Source of the DNA: Succinatimonas hippei
GTDB taxonomy: Bacteria; Pseudomonadota; Gammaproteobacteria; Enterobacterales; Succinivibrionaceae
DNA: 21,000 nucleotides
Reading direction: 5' to 3'
Assembly (NCBI GenBank): GCA_004557545.1
Contig: SFGV01000033.1
Location: 1-21,000 of the forward strand
Both the position numbers and the translations under genes were made by a program. Positions 6,753 to 13,354 of this stretch are shown in pieces (within the stretch, counting starts at the first letter, position 1; the number at the start of each line of letters is the position of its first letter). The notes under the pieces are model-generated. The model saw only the letters and a program-made list of their open reading frames with translations, was not told the origin of the DNA and made no database searches.

Positions 6753-9700
6753 ACACACGGGCCTCATTGAGGAGACTGTCCAGCACCATCACGGGATGCG
6801 CGATAGCCTTTCCTTCCATGCGCTCAACCTGTGAGCGGCAGGAATACCCGGTGGCCAGGCAGCGATCAAACGGTCTTTGCTCAAGGCGCGGCTTCCAGTT
6901 CTGCTCGTACACCCGGTAGCTTTCCTTTATATTTTGTGTCATGTGTCCGTGAAGACCGGCCATACCGCAGCAGGCCACCGGAACCGGAATAAGATCAAGA
7001 CCGAAGGTTTTCATAACCAGTTGCCAGTCCTGAACCGATTTGGGGAACATCGCAGCCTCGGTGCAGTGCGAGAAGAGATACCACTGACCTTTAAAAGCGT
7101 CCTGCTCCTCCGTCTTCTTAAGCTTCTCTGAAGCAGCTGAAAGCAAAGCGCGCGCTTTATCGGCGGCAAGGGCTTTTATTAACCACTCCTCGGGCAACAG
7201 CACCTCAAAATCACCACGGTTTTCACCTAAGATCTCGCGATACTCATCGCGATAGCAGATGGTGAGCGCCGGATCATAGCCTACGAGCGTGATCCCGGCA
7301 GAGGACAGCGCCTCAAGGCGACCCGCCTGCCTTGAGGCAAAACGCGCGAACTTTTCTCTCGCGCCGCGCACTACCATAAGCTTTCCGTTTACATAGGGTT
7401 TTAAAAAAGCGACCTTATATCCAAGCGCGCGGGCAAGTCTGCCCAGAGCCATCAGTCCCTGCGTCTCGTAGGCAGCGGTGAAAGGATCGGTAACTATCGC
7501 CACCTGAGGCCTGAGCTTTAACGCGGCGTGCTTTGAGCACAGCATGAAGCCGTTTTCAGCGCACAGTTCTTTGAGAGTTTTCTCACTGAAGGATGGCAGA
7601 TCCTCAAGCGAGAACAGCGCTCTTACCAGCTTTCTGACAAGAGCTGACTTAATAAAGATGTTTGACAGTTTTGCCATTCTTGCGCCAAGCGGGATCAGCC
7701 ATTCTGCGTTTAAAGTAAGCAGATCCATGGTCGGGCGCAGGTAGCGCGAGTAATACATGGAGATAAAGCGCGAGTTCAGGTCCGCCGCGCTCACATGAGT
7801 AGGACAAATCCCCTTGCATGATTTGCAGGCAAGACAGGTGCGGATCTTCTCCAGAATCTCTGTGCTGTAATCATCCTTTCTGAAAAGAGTGTTAAAGCAC
7901 CTCAATGGAAGGCTCAGCAAACCCGCCCCTCCCGTCATAATGGAGGTTTCTTCGGCAAGCGCCGAGAAGCCGCGGTCATTTAAAATCCCAAGATAGTCAC
8001 GCATAAGCTCGCTGTAGCCCTTGGGAGAGCGGGCGTGATCCTTGCTGTAGCGGTAGCTTGGACACATTAGGGAGGCAGTTAAGTAGCTAAAGCACTGGCC
8101 ATTGCCGTTGCAGGCAAAAGCGCTGTGGAAGGAGTCTCTTATCGCAAGCGGGATCTTGCGGTCAAGATCTCCTCTCATCAGCGAGTCGATGGCTACCAGG
8201 CTGTCGCGCTCATTGTGCAGAGGAACACAGATCTTGCCGGGATTTAAGACGTTATTGGGATCGAAGATCTCCTTGATCTCACGCGCGTCCTTGTAAAGCT
8301 CGCCAAAGTATTTCTCGCCAAAGCAGCTGCGGTACCCGCGGCCGTGCTCGCCCCACATCTGCCCGCCGTACTTCTTTACCAGATCAGATACTGAGTTTGA
8401 GATCTCAAAGAGCTTTTTGCGATCCTCATCAGTGGTTAAGTCAAGCGCCGGGCGCACGTGCATAAGCCCGGTGTCAACATGCCCGAACATTCCGTAGGGC
8501 ACCCCCTTTGAGTCAAGCAGGGCGCGGAATTCCACTATATAGTCGGCAAGCCTCTCGGGCGGAACCACCGTATCCTCGGTAAAGGCCACCAGCTTGCGTC
8601 TGCCGGCGGCGTTGGCAAGCAGTCCTACCGACTTCTTGCGCATTCCGTAAACGGCGGCTATACCCTGCGGGGTGCTCACTTTCTGCGCTCCCAGGATCCC
8701 GCCGTCAAAGTTCTGAGCGCGTTTTAAAAGCGCCTCATACAGAGCACCGGCCTTTGCCTTCTCCTCGTCATGATCAGTGCCTGAGAACTCAACTATATTG
8801 ATGCCTGATATCTCATGTCCCGGGACATCCTCAATGTAATCTTTGACGTTAAGCCAGACTGCGTCCTTTTTGGCAAGTCCCAGCACCTTGCTGTCAACGG
8901 TCTCAACCGAGAGCGCCCCCGCGGCTATAAGCTCTCTGGCGTTACGCAACGCTGCGATGAAATTCTCATACTTGACTACGATAAGCTCCCGGAAGGTTGG
9001 CAGAACCGTGAGATCCAAAAGCACCTCTGATATGACGCAGAGCGTGCCCTCGGCGCCACATATAAGCCTTGCCAGATTTACGGTGCCGCTCTCTTTGTCA
9101 TAGGCGTGATACATGTCATAGCCGGTCATAAAGCGGTTGAGCTTTGGAAAGATCTCAAGAACCTTGTCGTGAGTGCGCTCTAAAAGCGGCACGATTTTTC
9201 TGTAGATCTCTCCCTCAAGCGTGGGCAGCGCCATGCGCTCCTCAAGTTCTTTGCCGCTTACCGGTCCAAACTCCGCGACTGAGCCGTCAAGCAAAACCAC
9301 CCTGACGGCCTTCACATGGCTTGAGGTACGGCCGTATTTGAGCGACCCCTGCCCCGCCGCGTCATCACTTACCATTCCGCCTATGGTCGCGCGGGAGGAA
9401 GTTGACAACTCGGGTGAGAAGAAAAGCCCTTCCTTTTTTACAAGCTCGTTGAGCTCATCTTTGATAACCCCGGGCTGCACCCAGATCTCGCGTTTTTCAG
9501 GGTCAAAGTCCCTGACCGCCTTCATATAACGCGAGCAGTCGATCATGACGCCCAGATTCAAGGACTGACCGTTGGTGCCGGTACCACCGCCGCGCGGAGA
9601 TATCACCAGATCCTTAAATTCCTCTTTTGAGCGGATCCTGAGAGCGGTCGCCAGATCCTCCTCATCTTTTGGGAAGATCACCGCCTGAGGCATGCACTGA

Positions 9701-9843
9701 TAGACAGAATTGTCGGTAGCGCAAAGCAGTCTTTCAGGGCGGCTTTTGTCAACATCCCCCTTAAACCCGCACTCCTTTAACGCTTCAAGAAAATCGGCGC
9801 AGAGTTTGGAACATTCCGGAAGATCAGATACGCGGGGGATCAT
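6730..9843 (-). CDS. ydiJ: YdiJ-type FAD-linked D-2-hydroxyacid (probably D-2-hydroxyglutarate) dehydrogenase with Fe-S domain
   Basis: At 1037 residues this matches the length and N-terminal sequence pattern of E. coli YdiJ (about 1018), which is assigned as a D-2-hydroxyglutarate dehydrogenase. Domains in order: FAD-binding PCMH-type domain with RGGGTGTNGQ (84-93), ELSTSSRATIGGM (145-157) and CGAEGTL (262-268); an FAD-oxidase C-terminal domain with GHVDTGLMHVRP (454-465) and GEHGRG (498-503); a region with CNGNGQCF and MCPSY (578-596); a ferredoxin-like motif CLACKSCKGICP (670-681) for a [4Fe-4S] cluster; and a C-terminal cysteine-rich domain with HCTEAAMF and ACCGMAG. The ATG at 9843 has a strong AAGGAGA five bases upstream. 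It is the first gene of the minus-strand block. The exact substrate (2-hydroxyglutarate, lactate or another 2-hydroxyacid) cannot be fixed by eye. Confidence 0.92.
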   Translation of the reverse strand: MIPRVSDLPECSKLCADFLEALKECGFKGDVDKSRPERLLCATDNSVYQCMPQAVIFPKDEEDLATALRIRSKEEFKDLVISPRGGGTGTNGQSLNLGVMIDCSRYMKAVRDFDPEKREIWVQPGVIKDELNELVKKEGLFFSPELSTSSRATIGGMVSDDAAGQGSLKYGRTSSHVKAVRVVLLDGSVAEFGPVSGKELEERMALPTLEGEIYRKIVPLLERTHDKVLEIFPKLNRFMTGYDMYHAYDKESGTVNLARLICGAEGTLCVISEVLLDLTVLPTFRELIVVKYENFIAALRNARELIAAGALSVETVDSKVLGLAKKDAVWLNVKDYIEDVPGHEISGINIVEFSGTDHDEEKAKAGALYEALLKRAQNFDGGILGAQKVSTPQGIAAVYGMRKKSVGLLANAAGRRKLVAFTEDTVVPPERLADYIVEFRALLDSKGVPYGMFGHVDTGLMHVRPALDLTTDEDRKKLFEISNSVSDLVKKYGGQMWGEHGRGYRSCFGEKYFGELYKDAREIKEIFDPNNVLNPGKICVPLHNERDSLVAIDSLMRGDLDRKIPLAIRDSFHSAFACNGNGQCFSYLTASLMCPSYRYSKDHARSPKGYSELMRDYLGILNDRGFSALAEETSIMTGGAGLLSLPLRCFNTLFRKDDYSTEILEKIRTCLACKSCKGICPTHVSAADLNSRFISMYYSRYLRPTMDLLTLNAEWLIPLGARMAKLSNIFIKSALVRKLVRALFSLEDLPSFSEKTLKELCAENGFMLCSKHAALKLRPQVAIVTDPFTAAYETQGLMALGRLARALGYKVAFLKPYVNGKLMVVRGAREKFARFASRQAGRLEALSSAGITLVGYDPALTICYRDEYREILGENRGDFEVLLPEEWLIKALAADKARALLSAASEKLKKTEEQDAFKGQWYLFSHCTEAAMFPKSVQDWQLVMKTFGLDLIPVPVACCGMAGLHGHMTQNIKESYRVYEQNWKPRLEQRPFDRCLATGYSCRSQVERMEGKAIAHPVMVLDSLLNEARVYDKAAVK

Positions 9844-10310
9844 TTCGCTCTCCTTTAATTTCAGGGTTAACGGTTCTGTGGATCATAGGCGCAAACCGGC
9901 CTTATGTGAAATGCCTGCTTGATTTCAGGTTTACGCTCTTAAGCTGGGCAACTGAGGCATGACTCAACCTTCAGCAGTGTCTCTTTCATTTTTTTATTCC
10001 GAAACCGAGATCTTTTTTTACTTGTCCGACCTTTCTATTTTTAGATCTCTGGTTTTAAAGAACAAAAAAAATAAATGAGAACATGCTCTCAACTTTAGGA
10101 TAATTTTTATACGAATTTTAAAAATATGTACTATAATAAAACCAGTACCGGATGGAAATACGAACTGACAAGAAAACATGGTGATCGGAGATTAAAGATT
10201 TCCGCGTTATTGCCTGTTCTGATCCAGCGGCCAGAGTTTGAAGTCCTTTTTATGGAACCGCCGCCACCAGATTGGCATGGAGCGGGAGCTTAGATACGGA
10301 GATGAAGGTT
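9844..10310. other. AT-rich divergent intergenic region
   Basis: 467 bases separate the ydiJ-like gene (leftward) from the ArdC-like gene (rightward). The half next to ydiJ is of ordinary composition and holds the inverted repeat TGAAAT/ATTTCA (9907-9912 and 9922-9927). The segment 9980-10150 is strongly AT-rich, with two further inverted repeats: GAGATCT/AGATCTC at 10007-10013 and 10043-10049, and TGAGA/TCTCA at 10076-10080 and 10087-10091. I see no RNA gene and no convincing coding frame. The symmetry suggests operator sites, but no regulator can be named. Confidence 0.6.
10132..10137 (+). promoter_or_regulatory. Candidate -10 hexamer (TATAAT) for the ArdC-like gene
   Basis: A perfect TATAAT lies in the AT-rich island about 175 bases before the ArdC-like start. 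No acceptable -35 hexamer is found 16-19 bases upstream, so use of this site would need an activator or an UP-like A/T tract. In such AT-rich DNA the match could be chance. Confidence 0.3.
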
Positions 10311-11345
10311 ATGCCACTTAAATATGAGCTTTTTGACGCTATAGCCGAGCAGGGTAGACTTGAAGAGTTTTTTCACTTCGCTCTGTGCATGAGGAACGAA
10401 CGCAGATGGTCTTTGTATAACTCGGCGCTTGCTTTCACTCAGAACGATGGATGCGCGCATATTCTGACCAAGAGCGGATGGGAGAAAATCCATCGTTATA
10501 TAAAGCCCGGAGCAAGACCGATAGTCATTTTACGCAGATATGCCGCGGTAACCTATGTTTACGATCTTGCTGATACGGAAGGAGAGCCGTTGCCCGAGAG
10601 TATCAGGTTTATTCAGGATTACATTGAGCCGGAACCCCAGCCCATCGCGGATTATGTTTTTCCTTATCTGAAGAAAATCTGCCACGAGCTTGGGATTTTA
10701 TATGAGGAAAGGCCTATGGGAACTCTTGCCGGAGGCAGCGCGCGTAAGCTCAAGTTCCCTCAGACGTTCTATGTTTCAAGAAGGAAAAGCGAAAAAAAGC
10801 CCGGCAAAAAATGGGAAATTACCTATCCTCAGGTTGCGCTTAATGTCTGGCACGCAATAACCATCAACAGCAATTGCAATACCACCGTGAAAACATTCAA
10901 TCTTCTGCATGAAATGGGGCACATTCTGTGTGGTCACCTCCCTCTTGAGAGCAAGGAGAAAAAAGGCGAGTATCTGCATCTGCCATTAAGAGATTTTAAT
11001 GAGAGGGAAGACGGTACACTGATTGACAATGGTCAGAACAGCACAGGATATCTTGACAGATTTGATGATCCGCTTGTGCAACAAATGGAATGGGAAGCGG
11101 AGAAAGTCTGTCAGGTAACCTGCAGAATACTCGGATTTAAATATGATCCTAGTGAATATCTGAGAAGCTATGGAGCCATTGGTGACAAAGACGCAGCACC
11201 CGGTTCATTACAGGTAGTTCTTATGGCCGCCGACAAAATCGTTAACCTCATGGAAAAAATTGATGAAGATAAAGAAAGAGAACAAAGGGAAGCGCTAAAG
11301 GAAAAGACCAGGCAGCTTCAGAACGCGCAGGAAAGAGAATATTGA
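10311..11345 (+). CDS. ArdC-like protein: N-terminal ArdC/LtrC-type domain and C-terminal HEXXH metallopeptidase domain
   Basis: A 344-residue protein. The N-terminal part (about 15-110) has the ArdC/LtrC ssDNA-binding domain pattern: WSLYNSALAF, a tryptophan followed by HRYIKPGARPIVIL, then YVYDLADTEG. The C-terminal part carries a zinc metallopeptidase motif LLHEMGHILCGH (His200, Glu201, His204) and a downstream EWEAEKVCQ helix whose Glu could be the third ligand, as in the ImmA/IrrE and ArdC group. The C-terminus (315-344) is a charged coiled-coil-like helix. ArdC proteins are plasmid-borne anti-restriction factors that protect incoming single-stranded DNA. Here no plasmid genes are seen nearby. 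I chose the ATG at 10311, with GGAG 9 bases upstream; TTG at 10272 and ATG at 10302 are possible but have poorer sites. The gene is more AT-rich than its neighbours and lies next to a tRNA operon, which hints at acquisition. Confidence 0.8.
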   Translation: MPLKYELFDAIAEQGRLEEFFHFALCMRNERRWSLYNSALAFTQNDGCAHILTKSGWEKIHRYIKPGARPIVILRRYAAVTYVYDLADTEGEPLPESIRFIQDYIEPEPQPIADYVFPYLKKICHELGILYEERPMGTLAGGSARKLKFPQTFYVSRRKSEKKPGKKWEITYPQVALNVWHAITINSNCNTTVKTFNLLHEMGHILCGHLPLESKEKKGEYLHLPLRDFNEREDGTLIDNGQNSTGYLDRFDDPLVQQMEWEAEKVCQVTCRILGFKYDPSEYLRSYGAIGDKDAAPGSLQVVLMAADKIVNLMEKIDEDKEREQREALKEKTRQLQNAQEREY

Positions 11346-11442
11346 ACGGCCATCTATGCAACAGACGACTGATCCTGCGACTGGGAAAGAAGCCAGCCTC
11401 AAAGGGTCGACAGCCATACATCAAAAGGGGAATGGATGAAGA

Positions 11443-11519
11443 TGGTAGCTAAGACTGGAATCGAACCAGTGACCTCAGCATTATGAGTGCCGCGCTCTAA
11501 CCGACTGAGCTACTTAGCC
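11443..11519 (-). tRNA. tRNA-Met (CAT anticodon)
   Basis: 77 nucleotides with encoded CCA. The acceptor GGCTAAG pairs with CTTAGCT (first pair G-U). The D arm is AGCTC...GAGC, the anticodon stem encloses CTCATAA, and the T arm contains GGTTCGATTCC. It closely follows the elongator tRNA-Met pattern of E. coli metT (GGCTACGTAGCTC start), not the initiator. It is the last gene of a three-tRNA minus-strand operon. Confidence 0.95.
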
Positions 11520-11534
11520 ATGTAATGGAATAGT

Positions 11535-11610
11535 TGGCTGGGGCACTAGGGATCGAACCTAGGTAATGGCGGAATCAGAATCCGCTGCCTTACCACTTGG
11601 CTATGCCCCA
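11535..11610 (-). tRNA. tRNA-Gln (CTG anticodon)
   Basis: 76 nucleotides with encoded CCA. The acceptor TGGGGCA pairs with TGCCCCA, then G73 and CCA; the anticodon loop is TTCTGAT, reading CAG codons; the T arm is CTAGGTTCGATCCCTAG. The U1-A72 start and G73 are typical of bacterial tRNA-Gln. It lies 15 bases before tRNA-Met in the same transcript. Confidence 0.96.
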
Positions 11611-11627
11611 ACTTTTTTTGTTTCCCG

Positions 11628-11702
11628 TGGCAGGGGTACCTGGGTTCGAACCAGGGAATGACGGGATCAAAACCCGTTGCCTTACCACTTGGCTACACCC
11701 CT
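11628..11702 (-). tRNA. tRNA-Gln (TTG anticodon)
   Basis: 75 nucleotides with encoded CCA. The acceptor AGGGGTG pairs with TACCCCT (closing G-U pair), then G73 and CCA; the anticodon loop TTTTGAT reads CAA and CAG. The T arm is CTGGTTCGAACCCAG. The first pair is A1-T72 where most bacterial tRNA-Gln genes have U1-A72. It is the first gene of the tRNA operon, about 25 bases from the predicted transcription start. Confidence 0.95.
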
Positions 11703-11733
11703 GTGCAGGGTGTTGTTTGAAACAACGGTGCTC

Positions 11734-11761
11734 ATTATAAGGATGGCGTGTTTTTTGTCAA
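11734..11761 (-). promoter_or_regulatory. Strong sigma70 promoter of the tRNA operon
   Basis: On the minus strand TTGACA (11761-11756) and TATAAT (11739-11734) are both perfect, with a 16-base spacer. The sequence just upstream (11762-11780) is an A/T tract resembling an UP element, as in stable-RNA promoters. The predicted start near 11727 falls at the edge of the palindrome GTTGTTT-G-AAACAAC (11712-11726), which would form a hairpin at the very 5' end of the primary tRNA transcript. Confidence 0.85.
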
Positions 11762-11852
11762 CCAAAATTTAGCTTTTTTTATTCTAAAAGTTAACATTTG
11801 GTTTTATAAGCTAAAAATACTCAAAAACACAGGTAAATCCGGAGGCTTGTTA

Positions 11853-11894
11853 ATGGGCAAATCGGTTTTGCCAGTTATGTTCGGGGTTCCATAA
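11853..11894 (+). CDS. Possible 13-codon leader peptide
   Basis: ATG at 11853 is preceded by GGAGG seven bases upstream, the best ribosome binding site in this gap, and the frame reads MGKSVLPVMFGVP then TAA. Bases 11856-11861 (GGCAAA) and 11867-11872 (TTTGCC) form a small hairpin inside it. No known attenuator peptide is recognised, and its amino acids are not biased to one type. It precedes the HAD gene by 126 bases. It may be chance. Confidence 0.25.
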   Translation: MGKSVLPVMFGVP

Positions 11895-12020
11895 GAGAAA
11901 TCTGACGTTTTTTTTTGGACGATTTATTGATTTAAAAGCTGATATTCACGCGATTTCTGCTAAATTTAAGCTTTGAAAGCGTCAGGCTTATTCACTTATG
12001 GCGGCAGGCAGGCAATTTAT

Positions 12021-12986
12021 ATGGCAAATGAGACTTCAAAACGTGAGAACACGCGGGAGCGCGCCCTGGTAAAGAAATCTAAGAAAGAGAATATTCTCGC
12101 CTTCTGCTATGACTTTGACAAAACCCTCTCGCCTGAGGACATGCAGGCTCAGGGCTATATCCAGAGGCTTGGTGAGGATGTAAACGCCTTCTGGAAAAAA
12201 TCCAACGAACTTGCCACAAAGAACGGCATGGATCCCAACCTTGCCTATATGTTCATGATGCTTGACGGCGCGAGGGACAAGTTTTACGTAAACAAAAATG
12301 AGCTTCGCGAATTCGGCTCGAGGGTCAAGCTGTACAACGGGGTCGAAACCTGGTTTGACCGGGTCAACGAGGAGGGCAGAAAGTATGGGCTTACGGTTGA
12401 GCACTACATCATCTCGTCCGGAATAAAGGACATGATAGAGGGCACGGCCATCGGGAAACAGTTTAAAGCCATCTACGCCAACACCTTTTACTATAACAAG
12501 GGAGGCTCGGCGGTCTGGCCTGCCATGGTCATAAACTTCACCAACAAGACCCAGTTTCTCTTCCGCATTGAAAAAGGCGCGCTTGACGTCAATGACCCGA
12601 ACGTCAACACCTATTACAAGAGCTCGGAGATGCGCATCCCCTTTTCAAACATCATCTATATAGGTGACAGCGCCACCGACATTCCATGCATGAAGCTGGT
12701 GAATTCCTTCGGGGGTCACGCGATAGGCGTCTTCGACCCGCACAGGAACGACCGCTCCCAGGTCTACAAGCTCATACGCGATCACCGTATCCGCTATTTC
12801 GCTCCGGCCGATTACTCTGAAAAATCCCACCTGTTCTCAATCACGAAGGACATCATCGCCTATATTGGCGCCGGTACCAAGCTCAGACGCCTTACCGAAA
12901 GATTTGAGGAGGAGAGCGAGCACGCGCTGGAATGCGACCAGAGTCCGGTGGGACAACACATGAACTACAAGGATCCTGACAAATAA
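12021..12986 (+). CDS. HAD-superfamily hydrolase (phosphoserine phosphatase-like fold)
   Basis: A 321-residue cytoplasmic protein. HAD motifs are in order: motif I CYDFDKTLSPED (nucleophile Asp31 and acid Asp33), motif II in YIISSG, a Lys candidate for motif III in the NKTQFLFRIEKG region, and motif IV GDSATDIPCMK (Asp pair binding Mg). A helical cap of about 90 residues sits between motifs I and II, as in C1-capped members. The substrate is not identifiable. The frame is open back to a TTG at 11973, but the ATG at 12021, with CAGG eight bases upstream, is the better start. It is followed by about 140 bases before the next promoter and appears to be a single-gene unit. Confidence 0.85.
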   Translation: MANETSKRENTRERALVKKSKKENILAFCYDFDKTLSPEDMQAQGYIQRLGEDVNAFWKKSNELATKNGMDPNLAYMFMMLDGARDKFYVNKNELREFGSRVKLYNGVETWFDRVNEEGRKYGLTVEHYIISSGIKDMIEGTAIGKQFKAIYANTFYYNKGGSAVWPAMVINFTNKTQFLFRIEKGALDVNDPNVNTYYKSSEMRIPFSNIIYIGDSATDIPCMKLVNSFGGHAIGVFDPHRNDRSQVYKLIRDHRIRYFAPADYSEKSHLFSITKDIIAYIGAGTKLRRLTERFEEESEHALECDQSPVGQHMNYKDPDK

Positions 12987-13102
12987 AGCGTCTCCGGACC
13001 GCTGCCGGGACCAAATCCGCTCAGGCTGACCGCCATTGTCTCCTCTTGAGAGTTTTATTTGATTTTAAATATTATTTTTCCTGAAAATACGATTGTTTAT
13101 CG

Positions 13103-13130
13103 TTGAGAAGAGTGACTTTTTTGGTACAAT
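13103..13130 (+). promoter_or_regulatory. Sigma70-like promoter for the Fic module and miaB operon
   Basis: TTGAGA (13103-13108) and TACAAT (13125-13130) are separated by 16 bases. Transcription would start near 13137. Just downstream, GGGGTT (13147-13152) and AACCCC (13160-13165) form a 6-base inverted repeat with a 7-base loop, in the 5' leader before the antitoxin ATG. It could be an operator or a leader hairpin. No other promoter is evident before miaB. Confidence 0.6.
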
Positions 13131-13192
13131 AAGGAATGTTGGTTCAGGGGTTAATCAGAAACCCCGAATCCTTATTCACCAAACGAGGCCCT

Positions 13193-13351
13193 ATGATCAT
13201 CGACGAAGTTAAAGCAACCTTAGCCATGGAAGACATTGTTCTGACCAAAGACGAGGAGAAGCTGATACGCGATTACGCGGACGGCAGGATCGATATGGCC
13301 CGGTTATGCAAAGCCATTGAGTGTCTCAATAAAAAGCGGGAGGCCGCCTGA
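13193..13351 (+). CDS. VbhA-like antitoxin of a Fic toxin
   Basis: A 52-residue protein encoded directly upstream of a fic gene. Class I Fic toxins are held inactive by small antitoxins carrying an inhibitory helix with motif [S/T]xxxE[G/N]; here TLAMED (Thr9 to Asp14) fits except that the last residue is Asp. The C-terminal part (LTKDEEKLIRDYADGRIDMARL) follows the VbhA-family pattern of a helical tail. The start is the ATG at 13193, with CGAGG four bases upstream. An in-frame ATG at 13136 coincides with the predicted transcription start and adds residues unlike the family. The toxin frame starts three bases after its stop. Function is inferred from size, motif and position. Confidence 0.75.
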   Translation: MIIDEVKATLAMEDIVLTKDEEKLIRDYADGRIDMARLCKAIECLNKKREAA

Positions 13352-13354
13352 ACA

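Larger units (their letters stand above)
11703..12020. other. Intergenic region between the tRNA operon and the HAD gene
   Basis: About 318 bases. The left end holds the tRNA promoter and leader palindrome. Bases 11768-11815 carry the 8-base inverted repeat TTTAGCTT/AAGCTAAA with a 32-base spacer in very AT-rich DNA, possibly a bent or protein-bound upstream site of the tRNA promoter. A mini-ORF lies at 11853-11894. From 11895 to 12020 there is an oligo-T run (about 11908-11916) and AT-rich sequence; no clear promoter for the HAD gene could be fixed. Confidence 0.55.

Noticed and set aside
10152..10184. Ten-codon frame MEIRTDKKTW upstream of the ArdC-like gene
   Set aside because: No ribosome binding site at proper spacing and no regulatory peptide pattern; expected by chance.
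11346..11442. Phage or island attachment site (repeat of a tRNA 3' end) next to tRNA-Met
   Set aside because: I looked for a copy of the tRNA-Met 3' segment downstream and near the ArdC-like gene and found none; no integrase is present. No clear terminator was found here either.
12987..13075. Terminator after the HAD gene
   Set aside because: Candidate stems (CCGG/CCGG and CTC/GAG) are only three to four pairs and poorly placed relative to T runs.
13136..13192. Longer antitoxin starting at the ATG at 13136
   Set aside because: That ATG coincides with the predicted transcription start, lacks a binding site and spans the inverted repeat; the ATG at 13193 has CGAGG and gives the expected size.
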